Below, one piece after another: positions 37,345 to 46,007 of a DNA stretch of 64,000 nt (within the stretch, counting starts at the first letter, position 1; every line of letters starts with the position of its first letter). A program made the translations under genes and the position numbers. Below the pieces are notes generated by a model. The model saw only the letters and a list, made by a program, of their open reading frames with translations. It was not told the origin of the DNA and made no database searches. The stretch is from Streptomyces griseus subsp. griseus (GTDB taxonomy: Bacteria > Actinomycetota > Actinomycetes > Streptomycetales > Streptomycetaceae). The stretch covers positions 6,820,001 to 6,884,000 of the forward strand of contig NZ_CP032543.1 of the NCBI RefSeq assembly GCF_003610995.1, given 5' to 3'.

Positions 37345-38145
37345 ATGCCGACACGCACCCCCACCCCCACCCCCGACGCCCGGGAGCGGCGCACCCGCCG
37401 CGCCGACCGCCGGTTCGGCATCCGCCTGCCGGCAGCCGTGGCCGTCGCCACCGCTGCCGCGATCCCCTTCGCCCTGTTGCTCGTCCTCGTGGAGGCGAAC
37501 TGGCCACCACTGCGGCGCGTCGACGCGGGGGCGGCCCGCCGCCTGCACGAGGTCGCCCTCGAACACCCGGCGTGGACCGGTACGTTGCGCGTCCTGTCCG
37601 ACTGGGTGTGGGACCCGGCGACGCTGCGGATCGCCGTGGCGCTGCTCACGCTCTGGCTCCTGTACCGGCGGGCCTGGCGGCTCGCGGCCTGGGCGGCGGT
37701 GACGGCCACCGGGGGAGCCCTGACCGGTGTGCTCGTCAAGCTGGTCGTGGAGCGGGCGAGGCCGTCGCTGGAGGACCCGGTCGCCCAGGCGCCCGGCTAC
37801 TCCTTCCCCTCCGGCCACGCGATGACGGCGACCACCTCGTTCGCCGTGCTGCTCCTGGTGCTGCTGCCGATGGTGCCGCGCTCCTGGCGTGCGCTCTGCT
37901 GGGGTGTGGCCGGGGCATCGGTCCTGGGCGTGGGCTTCACCCGGATCGCGCTGGGTGTGCACTGGTTCAGCGACGTCATCGGCGGCTGGCTGCTGGGCGC
38001 CGCCGTGGTGGTCCTGACCGGCTGGGCCTTCGAGGCATGGCGAGCGGATTCGGGCCGCCGCCGAACCGGCGTGGCCGAGGGCCTGGAGCCCGAACTCACC
38101 GACGAGGAACCGGAGCCGTCGGACCCGGCCGCCCGTCACGGGTGA
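37345..38145 (+). CDS. PAP2 family phosphatase
   Basis: A 266-residue membrane phosphatase with the full PAP2 signature: KLVVERARPS (C1), YSFPSGHAMTA (C2) and RIALGVHWFSDVIGG (C3), spread over five or six helices. It probably dephosphorylates lipid phosphates or undecaprenyl pyrophosphate on the outer face of the membrane. The start lies 1 bp after the BrkB stop, and the basic head and acidic tail are soluble. It is the third gene of the operon that starts at 34625. Confidence 0.9.
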   Translation: MPTRTPTPTPDARERRTRRADRRFGIRLPAAVAVATAAAIPFALLLVLVEANWPPLRRVDAGAARRLHEVALEHPAWTGTLRVLSDWVWDPATLRIAVALLTLWLLYRRAWRLAAWAAVTATGGALTGVLVKLVVERARPSLEDPVAQAPGYSFPSGHAMTATTSFAVLLLVLLPMVPRSWRALCWGVAGASVLGVGFTRIALGVHWFSDVIGGWLLGAAVVVLTGWAFEAWRADSGRRRTGVAEGLEPELTDEEPEPSDPAARHG

Positions 38146-38164
38146 GTCCACGGGACCGTACCGC

Positions 38165-38746
38165 TCAGCGGCCCGGCGCCCCCGCGCGCAGCCCGTCCAT
38201 CACGAAGTCCAGCAGCCGGGCGGCCCTCGGCTGCCAGTCCTCCCGCGGATCCAGCTGCCAGAGACCGGCGATGGCCAGGAAGAAGTCGTCCGGCGTCACC
38301 CCCGGCCGGATGGTGCCGGCCTCCTCATTGGCGCGGAGCAGGGTCCCGGCGGCCTCCATCACCGGCGCGGGGCCGGGCTTGGCCGGGCCGCCCGGCGCGC
38401 TGGTGACCAGCCGGATCGCGTCCGCCAGCCCCGCCTTGGTCATGGCGAACCCGGCGAGCCGGTCCATCCACTCGCGCAGGGCCGCCTCGGGCGCGCGGGT
38501 GCACAACAGCTCGGCCGCCGCGTCGGCCACCTGCCGCATCTCGTAGCGGTAGATCTCCAGGACGAGCGCTTCGCGGTGCGGGAAGTTGCGGTAGAAGGTG
38601 CCCTGCCCGACCCCCGCCTTCCTGGCGATCGTGCTCAGCGGGACGTCCGGGCGCACCGTCAGTTCGGCCATGGCCACGTGCAGGATGCGCTCACGGTTGC
38701 GCACCGCGTCCGAACGCGCGGGCGTGTCCTTCTTCGGCTGGGACAC
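38165..38746 (-). CDS. TetR/AcrR family regulator
   Basis: A 193-residue TetR regulator: an HTH with GVGQGTFYRNFPHREALV at about residues 46-63 and a C-terminal ligand domain. The GTG at 38746 has GAGGAGG upstream. It is divergent from the molybdenum hydroxylase operon, and two palindromes lie between them, so it probably represses that operon. The inducer may be the aldehyde or heterocycle oxidised by the enzyme; this is an inference. Confidence 0.88.
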   Translation of the reverse strand: MSQPKKDTPARSDAVRNRERILHVAMAELTVRPDVPLSTIARKAGVGQGTFYRNFPHREALVLEIYRYEMRQVADAAAELLCTRAPEAALREWMDRLAGFAMTKAGLADAIRLVTSAPGGPAKPGPAPVMEAAGTLLRANEEAGTIRPGVTPDDFFLAIAGLWQLDPREDWQPRAARLLDFVMDGLRAGAPGR

Positions 38747-38790
38747 ACATCCTCCTCACGGGTTCGTGGCCGAATCCCGTCCTTGTTAAG

Positions 38791-38836
38791 CGGACAACTG
38801 TCCGTTACGTTGTTCAGTGAAGCGGACAGCAGTCCG
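38791..38836. promoter_or_regulatory. Pair of TetR operators upstream of the molybdenum hydroxylase operon
   Basis: CGGACA-AC-TGTCCG at 38791-38804 is a 6+6 palindrome, and CGGAC-AGCA-GTCCG at 38823-38836 is a related 5+5 palindrome. Their centres are 32 bp apart, about three helical turns. They lie in the divergent tetR-hydroxylase region. Confidence 0.75.
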
Positions 38837-38940
38837 GTTAGGTCTACCTTAGCGCGGCCCGGCACCCCCACGCACCGGTCGCGGACCCCGGACTCCTGCC
38901 TCAGCGCCTGTCTCCTGTCACCGGACACCGAAGAAGGCTG

Positions 38941-39522
38941 ATGATGGCCCCAGCATCCTCGTCGACCACCAGCGCGATCACCCTGAACATCAACGGCGAG
39001 AAGCACCACCTGTCCGTCGACCACCGCACCACGCTCCTCGACGCCCTGCGCGAACGCCTCGACCTCACCGGCACCAAGAAGGGCTGCGACCAGGGACAGT
39101 GCGGGGCCTGCACCGTCCTGGTCGACCGGCGCCGCGTCGTCTCCTGCCTCAACCTCGCGGTGGCGGCCGAGGGGCGCGAGATCACCACCATCGAAGGCAT
39201 CGCCGACGGTGACGACCTGCACCCCGTCCAGCGGGCCTTCCTCGACCTCGACGGCTACCAGTGCGGCTACTGCACACCCGGCCAGATCTGCTCGGCCATC
39301 GCCGTCATCGAGGAGCACGCGGCCGGCTGGCCGAGCGCCGCCACCGACGACGTACGCCCCGGACCGGTGCCACCACCCCTGACGCCCGAGGAGATCCGCG
39401 AACGGATGAGCGGCAACCTGTGCCGCTGCGGCGCGTACGTCTCGATCGTCCAGGCCGTCTCCCGTGGCGCCCGGGCCCATGAAGAGGCCCGTACGACAGC
39501 AGCCGAGGAGGCCGCCGCATGA
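38941..39522 (+). CDS. Molybdenum hydroxylase 2Fe-2S subunit (PaoA/YagT-like)
   Basis: A 193-residue small subunit of a xanthine dehydrogenase-family enzyme. It carries two [2Fe-2S] clusters: CDQGQCGAC with a further Cys (plant-type) at about residues 50-72, and CGYC with CRC (GYQCGYCTPGQ and NLCRCGAY) further on. No Tat signal is seen, unlike periplasmic E. coli PaoA. It begins a four-gene operon with ATGA overlaps in the order FeS, FAD, Moco, XdhC, the same as paoABCD/yagTSRQ, so electrons pass from the Moco subunit through this protein to FAD. Confidence 0.9.
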   Translation: MMAPASSSTTSAITLNINGEKHHLSVDHRTTLLDALRERLDLTGTKKGCDQGQCGACTVLVDRRRVVSCLNLAVAAEGREITTIEGIADGDDLHPVQRAFLDLDGYQCGYCTPGQICSAIAVIEEHAAGWPSAATDDVRPGPVPPPLTPEEIRERMSGNLCRCGAYVSIVQAVSRGARAHEEARTTAAEEAAA

Positions 39523-40511
39523 AAGAGTTCGACTACCGGCGCGCCCATGACGTCACCGGCGCCGTCGCCCTGCTCGCGGCCGAGCCGGACGCACGGTTCC
39601 TCGGCGGCGGCACCAACCTCGTCGACCTGATGAAGACCGGCGTCGAACGGCCGGCCCTCCTCGTCGACGTACGCGAACTGCCCCTGGACCGGGTCGAGTC
39701 CACCACCGACGGCGGCCTGCGCATCGGGGCGACCGTCACCAACAGCGACCTCGCCGCCCACCCTGAAGTCCGTCGCCGCTACCCGGCGTTGACCCAGGCG
39801 GTCCTGGCCGGCGCCTCCGGACAGCTGCGCAACATGGCCACCGTCGGCGGCAATCTGCTCCAGCGCACCCGCTGCGGCTACTTCTCCGACGTCAGCGGAC
39901 CGTGCAACAAACGCGTCCCCGGCAGCGGTTGCCCGGCCGTCGCCGGTGAGCACCACAACCACGCGGTCCTCGGCGCCACCGACCACTGTGTGGCCGTGCA
40001 CCCCTCCGACATGGGCGTGGCGCTGACGGCCTTCGACGCCCAGGTCGGGTACGAGACCCTCGACGGGCCGGGCGAGGTCCCGCTCACCGACCTCTACCTC
40101 CCCGTGGGCGATACGCCGCACCGCGAAACCGCCCTGCCACCCGGCGCGTTGATCACCCACATCACGCTGCCCGCCGCGCCCGTCGCCGCCAACTCCCGCT
40201 ACCGCAAGGTGCGCGAGCGCGCCTCGTACGCCTTCGCCATCGGCTCCGTCGCCGCCGCGCTGGACATCGAGGACGGGCGCGTGCGCGAAGCCCGGCTCGC
40301 CCTCGGAGCCGTCGCCTCCCGGCCCTGGCGCGCCCGCGCCGCCGAAGCCGTCCTGACCGGCGCACCGGCCACCGGCGCGACCTTCGCCGCCGCCGCGGAC
40401 GCCGAACTCGCAGCGGCCAGGCCGCTGCCCGACAACGGATACAAGGTGACCCTCATGCGCAACCTCGTGGTCTCCGTCCTCACCGAACTGGCGGAAAGGG
40501 ACGCCCGATGA
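39519..40511 (+). CDS. Molybdenum hydroxylase FAD subunit with extra 4Fe-4S motif (PaoB/YagS-like)
   Basis: A 330-residue FAD-binding subunit. The FAD motifs are FLGGGTNLVDLM and the ATVGGNLLQRTRC block. The cysteine-rich insertion CGYFSDVSGPCNKRVPGSGC, followed by a later Cys (DHC), matches the extra [4Fe-4S] cluster of the PaoB/YagS branch and separates it from ordinary xanthine dehydrogenase FAD subunits. Start and stop both overlap their neighbours by ATGA. Confidence 0.9.
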   Translation: MKEFDYRRAHDVTGAVALLAAEPDARFLGGGTNLVDLMKTGVERPALLVDVRELPLDRVESTTDGGLRIGATVTNSDLAAHPEVRRRYPALTQAVLAGASGQLRNMATVGGNLLQRTRCGYFSDVSGPCNKRVPGSGCPAVAGEHHNHAVLGATDHCVAVHPSDMGVALTAFDAQVGYETLDGPGEVPLTDLYLPVGDTPHRETALPPGALITHITLPAAPVAANSRYRKVRERASYAFAIGSVAAALDIEDGRVREARLALGAVASRPWRARAAEAVLTGAPATGATFAAAADAELAAARPLPDNGYKVTLMRNLVVSVLTELAERDAR

Positions 40512-42664
40512 CCACCACCACACCGGGCCCCCGGGCGCTGCACGCGGCCGTCGGCACCGCCCGCACCCGGGTCGAGGGCCGCGAGAAGGTCACCGGCGCC
40601 GCGCGCTACGCGGGCGAGATCCCCTTCGCCGGCCTGGCCCACGGCTGGCTGGTGCTCTCCACCGTGACCCGAGGCCGCATCCGTACGGTCGACACCGCTC
40701 CGGTCCTCGCCATGCCGGGCGTCCTCACCGTGCTCCACCACGGCAACGCCCCACGCCTGCACACCGATTACGTCGGCATGCTGGGCACCCCGCCGGACCC
40801 TGCCGCCACCGTCTTCCAGCACGACGAGGTGCCGTTCGCCGGCTGGCCGGTCGCCCTGGTCGTCGCCGAGACCCCCGAGGAGGCCAGGGAAGCGGCCGAG
40901 GCGCTGGCGGTGACGTACGACGAGGAGCCGCACACCACCGTGCTGGCCGCGGACGACCCCGGCGCCTACCCGGCCGCCGGCCACATGCCCGCCGAGACGG
41001 AGAAGGGCGACCTGGCGGCCCAACTCGCCGCCGCCGCCATCGTGCTGGACGAGGAGTACACCACTCCCGAGGAGCAGCACAGCATGATGGAGCCGCATGC
41101 GGCGACCGCCCTGTGGGACGGCGGACGGCTGGAGGTCGTCGACTCCAACCAGGGTGCCGTCTGGGTCCAGTCCGAGCTGGCCACCTTGTTCTCCCTCGAC
41201 GCGTCCTCGGTACGCGTGCGCTCCGAACACATCGGCGGCGGGTTCGGCAGCAAGGGCCTGCGCGCCCACCAGGTCGCCGCCGTCATGGCCGCCACCGCTC
41301 TCCAGCGGCCGGTACGGGTGGTCATGACGAGGCGTCAGACCTTTTCGCTGGCCGGCTACCGCAGCCCCACCGCCCAGCGGGTCAGGCTCGGTGCGGGCCC
41401 CGACGGCAGGCTCCGCGCCCTGGAGCACCGCTCGCTCAACCAGACCTCGACCGTGTACGAGTTCGTGGAGCCGAGCGCGGGCGTCGCCCGGGTCCTGTAC
41501 GACGCCGACGCCCACCGCACGGCCAACCACGTCGTACGCCTCGACGTGCCGTCCCCCACCTGGATGCGAGCCCCGGGGGAGGCGCCCGGGTCCTTCGCGA
41601 TCGAGGCCGCCCTCGACGAACTCGCCGAACGCGCCGGTCTCGACCCGGTCGAACTCCGCCTGCGCAACGAGCCCGAGGCGGGCCCCGTCTCCGGCCTCCC
41701 CTTCAGCAGCAACAACCTGGCCGTCTGCCTCCGCGAGGGCGCCCGCAGGTTCGGCTGGGCGGACCGCGACCCGCGCCCCGGCATCCGCCGCGACGGCCGC
41801 TGGCTGCTCGGCACCGGCATGGCGTCGGCCTCGTTCGGCGCCGGGGCCATGCCCTCCACGGCCCTGGTCACGGCGGAGGCGGACGGCTCGTACACCGTAC
41901 GGATCGCCGCCGCCGACATCGGCACCGGCGCCCGCACCGCGCTCACCCTCATCGCCGCCGATGCCCTGGAGACCACGCCGGAACGGGTCCGTGTCCGCAT
42001 CGGCGACAGCGACTTCGGCCCCGCGATGATCGCCGGCGGCTCCATGGGCACCCGCTCCTGGGCCTGGGCGGTCACGGCGGCAGCCGCCGAACTCCGGGAG
42101 CGGCTCGCGGCTGCCCCGGACATCCCGCCGGAGGGAATCACCGTGCGCTCCGACACCACCGAGGCCCTCGGCGCCCTCGCACAGAAGGAACGCCACTCGT
42201 TCGGCGCCCAGTTCGCGGAGGTCGCCGTGGACACCGCCACCGGTGAGGTCCGGGTCCGCCGCATGCTGGGCATCTTCGCCGCGGGCCGGATCGTCAACCC
42301 GCTCACCGCCCGCAACCAGCTCGTCGGCGGGATGACCTGGGGCATCTCCATGGCCCTGCACGAGGAGGCGGTCCGCGACCGGAACACCGGCCGCCACTAC
42401 AGCCCCGACCTGGCCGGCTACCACGTGGCCACGCACGCCGACGTCCCGGACATCGAGGCGGACTGGGTGGACGACCACGACCCGGACGACCCGGTCGGCA
42501 TCAAGGGCGTCGGGGAGATCGGCATCGTGGGAGCGGCGGCGGCCGTCGCCAACGCGGTCTGGCACGCCACCGGCGTACGCCATCGGCACCTGCCGATCCG
42601 CCCCGACCGCATCCTCACGGCATCCGCATCGCCGTCCGGGGCCGGGGGAGCGGCGGATGCTTGA
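40508..42664 (+). CDS. Molybdenum hydroxylase Moco-binding subunit (PaoC/YagR-like)
   Basis: A 718-residue catalytic subunit of the xanthine dehydrogenase/aldehyde oxidoreductase family. Recognisable motifs are the N-terminal GAARYAGEI fold, GGGFGSKG (Moco contact), MRAPGEAPG, and the C-terminal GIKGVGEIGIVG with the likely catalytic glutamate. The substrate is probably an aromatic aldehyde or N-heterocycle, as for PaoABC, but the sequence alone does not prove it. It overlaps the XdhC gene by 8 bp. Confidence 0.9.
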   Translation: MTTTTPGPRALHAAVGTARTRVEGREKVTGAARYAGEIPFAGLAHGWLVLSTVTRGRIRTVDTAPVLAMPGVLTVLHHGNAPRLHTDYVGMLGTPPDPAATVFQHDEVPFAGWPVALVVAETPEEAREAAEALAVTYDEEPHTTVLAADDPGAYPAAGHMPAETEKGDLAAQLAAAAIVLDEEYTTPEEQHSMMEPHAATALWDGGRLEVVDSNQGAVWVQSELATLFSLDASSVRVRSEHIGGGFGSKGLRAHQVAAVMAATALQRPVRVVMTRRQTFSLAGYRSPTAQRVRLGAGPDGRLRALEHRSLNQTSTVYEFVEPSAGVARVLYDADAHRTANHVVRLDVPSPTWMRAPGEAPGSFAIEAALDELAERAGLDPVELRLRNEPEAGPVSGLPFSSNNLAVCLREGARRFGWADRDPRPGIRRDGRWLLGTGMASASFGAGAMPSTALVTAEADGSYTVRIAAADIGTGARTALTLIAADALETTPERVRVRIGDSDFGPAMIAGGSMGTRSWAWAVTAAAAELRERLAAAPDIPPEGITVRSDTTEALGALAQKERHSFGAQFAEVAVDTATGEVRVRRMLGIFAAGRIVNPLTARNQLVGGMTWGISMALHEEAVRDRNTGRHYSPDLAGYHVATHADVPDIEADWVDDHDPDDPVGIKGVGEIGIVGAAAAVANAVWHATGVRHRHLPIRPDRILTASASPSGAGGAADA

Positions 42665-43787
42665 CATCGCCGACGCGCTGCACCGCTGGACGGCCGAGGG
42701 CCGGGAGTTCGCGGTCGCCACCGTTGTCTCCGTCGACGGCAGCGCCCCGCGCGGGCCCGGTGCCGCCCTGGCCGTCGACAGCGAGGGCACGGCGATCGGC
42801 TCGGTCTCCGGCGGCTGCGTGGAGGGCGCGGTCTACGAACTGTGCGCCCAGGCCCTGGAGGACGGGAGGCCTGTCCGCGAGCGCTTCGGCTACAGCGACG
42901 AGGACGCCTTCGCGGTCGGCCTGACCTGCGGTGGGGTCCTGGACATCCTGGTCACACCGGTCCGTGTGGATACGCCGGAGCGGGCCGTCCTGGCGGCCGC
43001 ACTGGCCGCCGCCACCTCCGGAGAGGCGGCGGCGCTCGCCCGGGTCGTACGCGGCCCGGCGGAGCTGCTGGGGCGGGCTCTGCTGGTCCGCCCCGACGGC
43101 AGCGGCGAGGGCGGGCTCGGCGGCCACGCGGAGCTGGACCGTACGGCGACGGCCGAGGTGCGGGCCTTCCTGGACACCGGCCGGACGGGCACCGTCACCC
43201 TCTCCGAGGACGGCTCGCACTGCCCCGGCGGGCTCACCCTGCTCGTCGAGTCCAGCGTGGAGCCGCCCCGCATGATCGTGTTCGGTGCCGTCGACTTCGC
43301 CGCGGCCCTGGTACGGGCCGGCAAGTTCCTGGGCCACCACGTCACGGTGTGCGACGCCCGGCCCGTCTTCGCCACCCGAGCCCGCTTCCCCGAGGCGGAC
43401 GAGGTCGTCGTCGACTGGCCGCACCGCTATCTGCGGAGCACCCGGACCGACGGGCGCACGGTGGTGTGCGTCCTCACCCACGAGGCCCGCTTCGACGTGC
43501 CGCTGCTCACGGAGGCGCTGCGGAGGCCGGCCGCGTTCGTCGGCGCGATGGGTTCACGCCGGACCCACGAGGACCGGCTGCGGCGGCTGCGCGATGCGGG
43601 ACTCGACGAACACGAGCTGGCGCGGCTGCGGTCGCCCATCGGCCTGGACCTCGGAGCCCGTACGCCCGAGGAGACGGCTCTGTCCATCGCGGCGGAGATC
43701 GTCGCGGCGAGGCGTGGCGGGACGGGTCTGCCGCTGACCGGCGGGGCGCAGCCCATCCACCGGGACCTGGCGCGGTCGGCGGCCTGA
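42657..43787 (+). CDS. XdhC-family molybdenum cofactor insertion protein (PaoD/YagQ-like)
   Basis: A 376-residue XdhC/CoxI protein. The N-terminal CoxI domain has FAVATVVSVDGSAPRGPG and the cysteine-containing GSVSGGCVEG, and the C-terminal Rossmann half has PAAFVGAMGSRRT. XdhC proteins bind and mature the molybdenum cofactor and insert it into the apo-enzyme, so this is the dedicated chaperone of the preceding three subunits. It ends the operon and converges with the DUF3253 gene. Confidence 0.9.
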   Translation: MLDIADALHRWTAEGREFAVATVVSVDGSAPRGPGAALAVDSEGTAIGSVSGGCVEGAVYELCAQALEDGRPVRERFGYSDEDAFAVGLTCGGVLDILVTPVRVDTPERAVLAAALAAATSGEAAALARVVRGPAELLGRALLVRPDGSGEGGLGGHAELDRTATAEVRAFLDTGRTGTVTLSEDGSHCPGGLTLLVESSVEPPRMIVFGAVDFAAALVRAGKFLGHHVTVCDARPVFATRARFPEADEVVVDWPHRYLRSTRTDGRTVVCVLTHEARFDVPLLTEALRRPAAFVGAMGSRRTHEDRLRRLRDAGLDEHELARLRSPIGLDLGARTPEETALSIAAEIVAARRGGTGLPLTGGAQPIHRDLARSAA

Positions 43788-43806
43788 GGGCCGCTCCTGG
43801 CCGGTC

Positions 43807-44079
43807 TCAGCGGGAGCGGCGAATACGGATCGGCCCCCGCACCTCGTCCGGATCGACGGGCCGGCCGCCCTGGGTGATCTCCACCTCTCCGGCCGCCACC
43901 AGCCGCCGCGCCGCCCGACGTGCCGGATCCATCAGCGCGCGCCAGCCGTCGTCGTCCCCGTCGTGGACGGCTCGTGCGGCGTTGGAAGGGCAGATGGTCG
44001 CGGCGGGCGCGCGCCCGTCCAGCAGCTCCAGGATGGCCGCTTCGAGCTGCTGGTCCTGCTGCTGCTCGGTTCCGCTCAT
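43807..44079 (-). CDS. DUF3253 domain protein
   Basis: A 90-residue protein with a winged-helix-like pattern: AAILELLDGRAPAATICPSNAARA..., then DPARRAARRLVAAGEVEITQGG, ending RGPIRIRR. These match the DUF3253 family (a small predicted DNA- or RNA-binding fold of unknown role). The ATG at 44079 begins the conserved part; the open frame upstream is not protein-like. It lies back to back with a secreted serine hydrolase gene. Confidence 0.82.
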   Translation of the reverse strand: MSGTEQQQDQQLEAAILELLDGRAPAATICPSNAARAVHDGDDDGWRALMDPARRAARRLVAAGEVEITQGGRPVDPDEVRGPIRIRRSR

Positions 44080-44246
44080 GCCGCCAGTGTCGCATCCGTG
44101 TCGGAATATTCCGCTTCGTGGGGCTCGGGAGCCGCCTCGCATGGTGGTGCCAGGCCCACCTGTGACTCGGAGGCAAGCCCCAGTGATCTTCGCGCCGGAT
44201 CCCGGCATCGTTGTGGTGTCGATCCGCAAGCCGAAGGAGTGCACCG

Positions 44247-45437
44247 ATGCACCGGAAGAAGATCTCTACGAAGCTGCGCAGGGGCCTGCTGGCCGCGACG
44301 GTGACAGGGCTCGCGGGGGCCCTCGTGACCAACGTGGCGCTGGCCCAGTCGCCGGTGGAGACCACGGCCGCCTCCGCGCCCCAGAGCAAGCCGACGTCTC
44401 TCCAGAGGAGCCTGGACGCCCTGGTCGGCCAGGAGAAGTTTCCGGCCGCGCTCGCCCATGTGAACAAGAACGGCCGGTCGGCCTCCCTGGTCGCCGGCTC
44501 GTCCCGGCTGGGCAGGCAGGTCCCGGTGCCCCGCGACGGGCAGGTCCGGGCCGGGAGCAACACGAAGACCTTCACCGCCATCGTCGTCCTGCAACTGGTG
44601 GCCGAGGGCAAGGTCCGGCTGGACGAGCCGGTGGAGACCTATCTGCCCGGCCTCGTGCGCGGCGACGGCATAGACGGCCGCCGGATCACCGTCCGCCAGC
44701 TGCTCCAGCACACCAGCGGCCTGCCCAACTACACCGAGCACATCGGCCTGGAGGACTTCGCGAAGATCCAGCACAAGTTCTTCCACCCCCACGACCTGCT
44801 GGAAGCCGCGCTCGCCCATCCGGCGAAGTTCGCCCCCGGCGCCAAGTGGGAGTACAGCAACACCAACTACCTCCTCGCCGGCCTGCTGATCGAGAGGGTG
44901 ACGGAGCGTCCGGTCCAGGAGGAGATAACGCGACGCGTGATCAAGAAGGCGGGCCTGCGCCACACCTACTGGCCCCAGCCGGGCGACCGCACCCTCCGTG
45001 CGCCGCACCCGCACGGCTACGCGCTCAGCAGCACGGAGAACGGGAAGGTCATCGACGCGACCACCATGGACCCGTCCTGGGGCGGGGCGGCCGGACAGAT
45101 GATCTCGACCCCGAGCGATCTGGCCAAGTTCGCCCGCGTCCTGCTGGACGGCAAGCTGCTTCCGCCTCGCCAACTGGCCGAGATGCGCAAGACCGTGGAC
45201 GCCCCGCTGCTGCCCGGCTGGCGGTACGGGCTCGGTGTGTTCAGCATCCCGCTGAGCTGCGGAGGGGTCTACTGGGGCCACGGCGGGGACATCGACGGCT
45301 ACGAGACACGGGGCGGCGCCACCGACGACGGCCGCTCGGTCGGGGTCGCCGTGACGGCTCTGCCCGGTACGTTCGGCGACGCGGAGAAGGGGGCGCTGGC
45401 GGTCATGTCGGCCACGGACACGGCGTTCTGCACGTGA
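44247..45437 (+). CDS. Secreted serine hydrolase (beta-lactamase/DD-peptidase class C family)
   Basis: A 396-residue exported protein: signal peptide (KLRRGLLAATVTGLAGAL, cut near ALAQS) and a class C beta-lactamase-type domain. Catalytic motifs are AGSNTKTFTA (SxxK), YSNTNY (YxN) and GHGGDIDG (HxG equivalent). The family includes D-alanyl-D-alanine carboxypeptidases, esterases and beta-lactamases; the carboxypeptidase-like branch is the best guess. The start at 44247 has GAAGGAG upstream. A hairpin follows the stop. Confidence 0.88.
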   Translation: MHRKKISTKLRRGLLAATVTGLAGALVTNVALAQSPVETTAASAPQSKPTSLQRSLDALVGQEKFPAALAHVNKNGRSASLVAGSSRLGRQVPVPRDGQVRAGSNTKTFTAIVVLQLVAEGKVRLDEPVETYLPGLVRGDGIDGRRITVRQLLQHTSGLPNYTEHIGLEDFAKIQHKFFHPHDLLEAALAHPAKFAPGAKWEYSNTNYLLAGLLIERVTERPVQEEITRRVIKKAGLRHTYWPQPGDRTLRAPHPHGYALSSTENGKVIDATTMDPSWGGAAGQMISTPSDLAKFARVLLDGKLLPPRQLAEMRKTVDAPLLPGWRYGLGVFSIPLSCGGVYWGHGGDIDGYETRGGATDDGRSVGVAVTALPGTFGDAEKGALAVMSATDTAFCT

Positions 45438-45465
45438 CCCGACGCTCTGCGGAGTGCTGACCGGC

Positions 45466-45489
45466 TGACCGGCCACGGCCGACCGGTCA
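45466..45489. terminator. Hairpin after the serine hydrolase gene
   Basis: TGACCGG at 45466-45472 pairs with CCGGTCA at 45483-45489 with a 10-nt GC-rich loop, 29 bp after the serine hydrolase stop. The rest of 45490-45707 holds no recognisable gene. Confidence 0.5.
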
Positions 45490-45707
45490 CCGGGAAGCCG
45501 GGCGACGCGGGGCACGTGGAGCCAAGGCCGCGGCCACGACGGCGACCGCCGCAGGGTCTTGGCCGGGCGGCTCGGCCTCCGTGCCGGACGGTGTGGGGGC
45601 CCGCACGGCATGAGGCGGCGGTATGCCGTGCGGCCCCCCACCCGGACCCGTCGGTGCCAGGTGAACACCTCGTGGTGCGACGGAATGAGCGTTCCGGGAC
45701 TCGGCAC

Positions 45708-46001
45708 TCACGGGAGGGTGACGGACGGGTAGTCCTCGGTGTAGGACCCGCCGTCCGCGCCGTAGTAGGCGCAGGTGCGAGCTGTGGTGTCGACGTCGTA
45801 CCAGACGACACCGGCGTCCCAACAGCCACGGACGAAGTCGGGGAATGCCGTCTCTCCGGCCTGATCGGCGCGCAGAGCCGCGACCAAGGCGGCCTCGTCG
45901 AATGGCGGGGCGGATGCGAACCCAGTGATCAGCGGCTCACCCTGGACCGCTACGTTGCCGTGCTCGGTGAGGTACAGGAAGGCGTTGGCCGGGACGGCCA
46001 T
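45708..46001 (-). CDS. Hypothetical protein (weak DUF1398 resemblance), possibly 5'-truncated
   Basis: A 97-residue frame with globular-protein composition. Its C-terminal pattern FPDFVRGCWDAGVVWYDVD, then YYGADGGSYTEDYP, is reminiscent of DUF1398 proteins. The start at 46001 has no ribosome site, and it is only 6 bp from the start I assign to the divergent MarR-like gene. Both may have lost their natural 5' ends at this junction. Function unknown. Confidence 0.5.
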   Translation of the reverse strand: MAVPANAFLYLTEHGNVAVQGEPLITGFASAPPFDEAALVAALRADQAGETAFPDFVRGCWDAGVVWYDVDTTARTCAYYGADGGSYTEDYPSVTLP

Positions 46002-46007
46002 GCGGCA

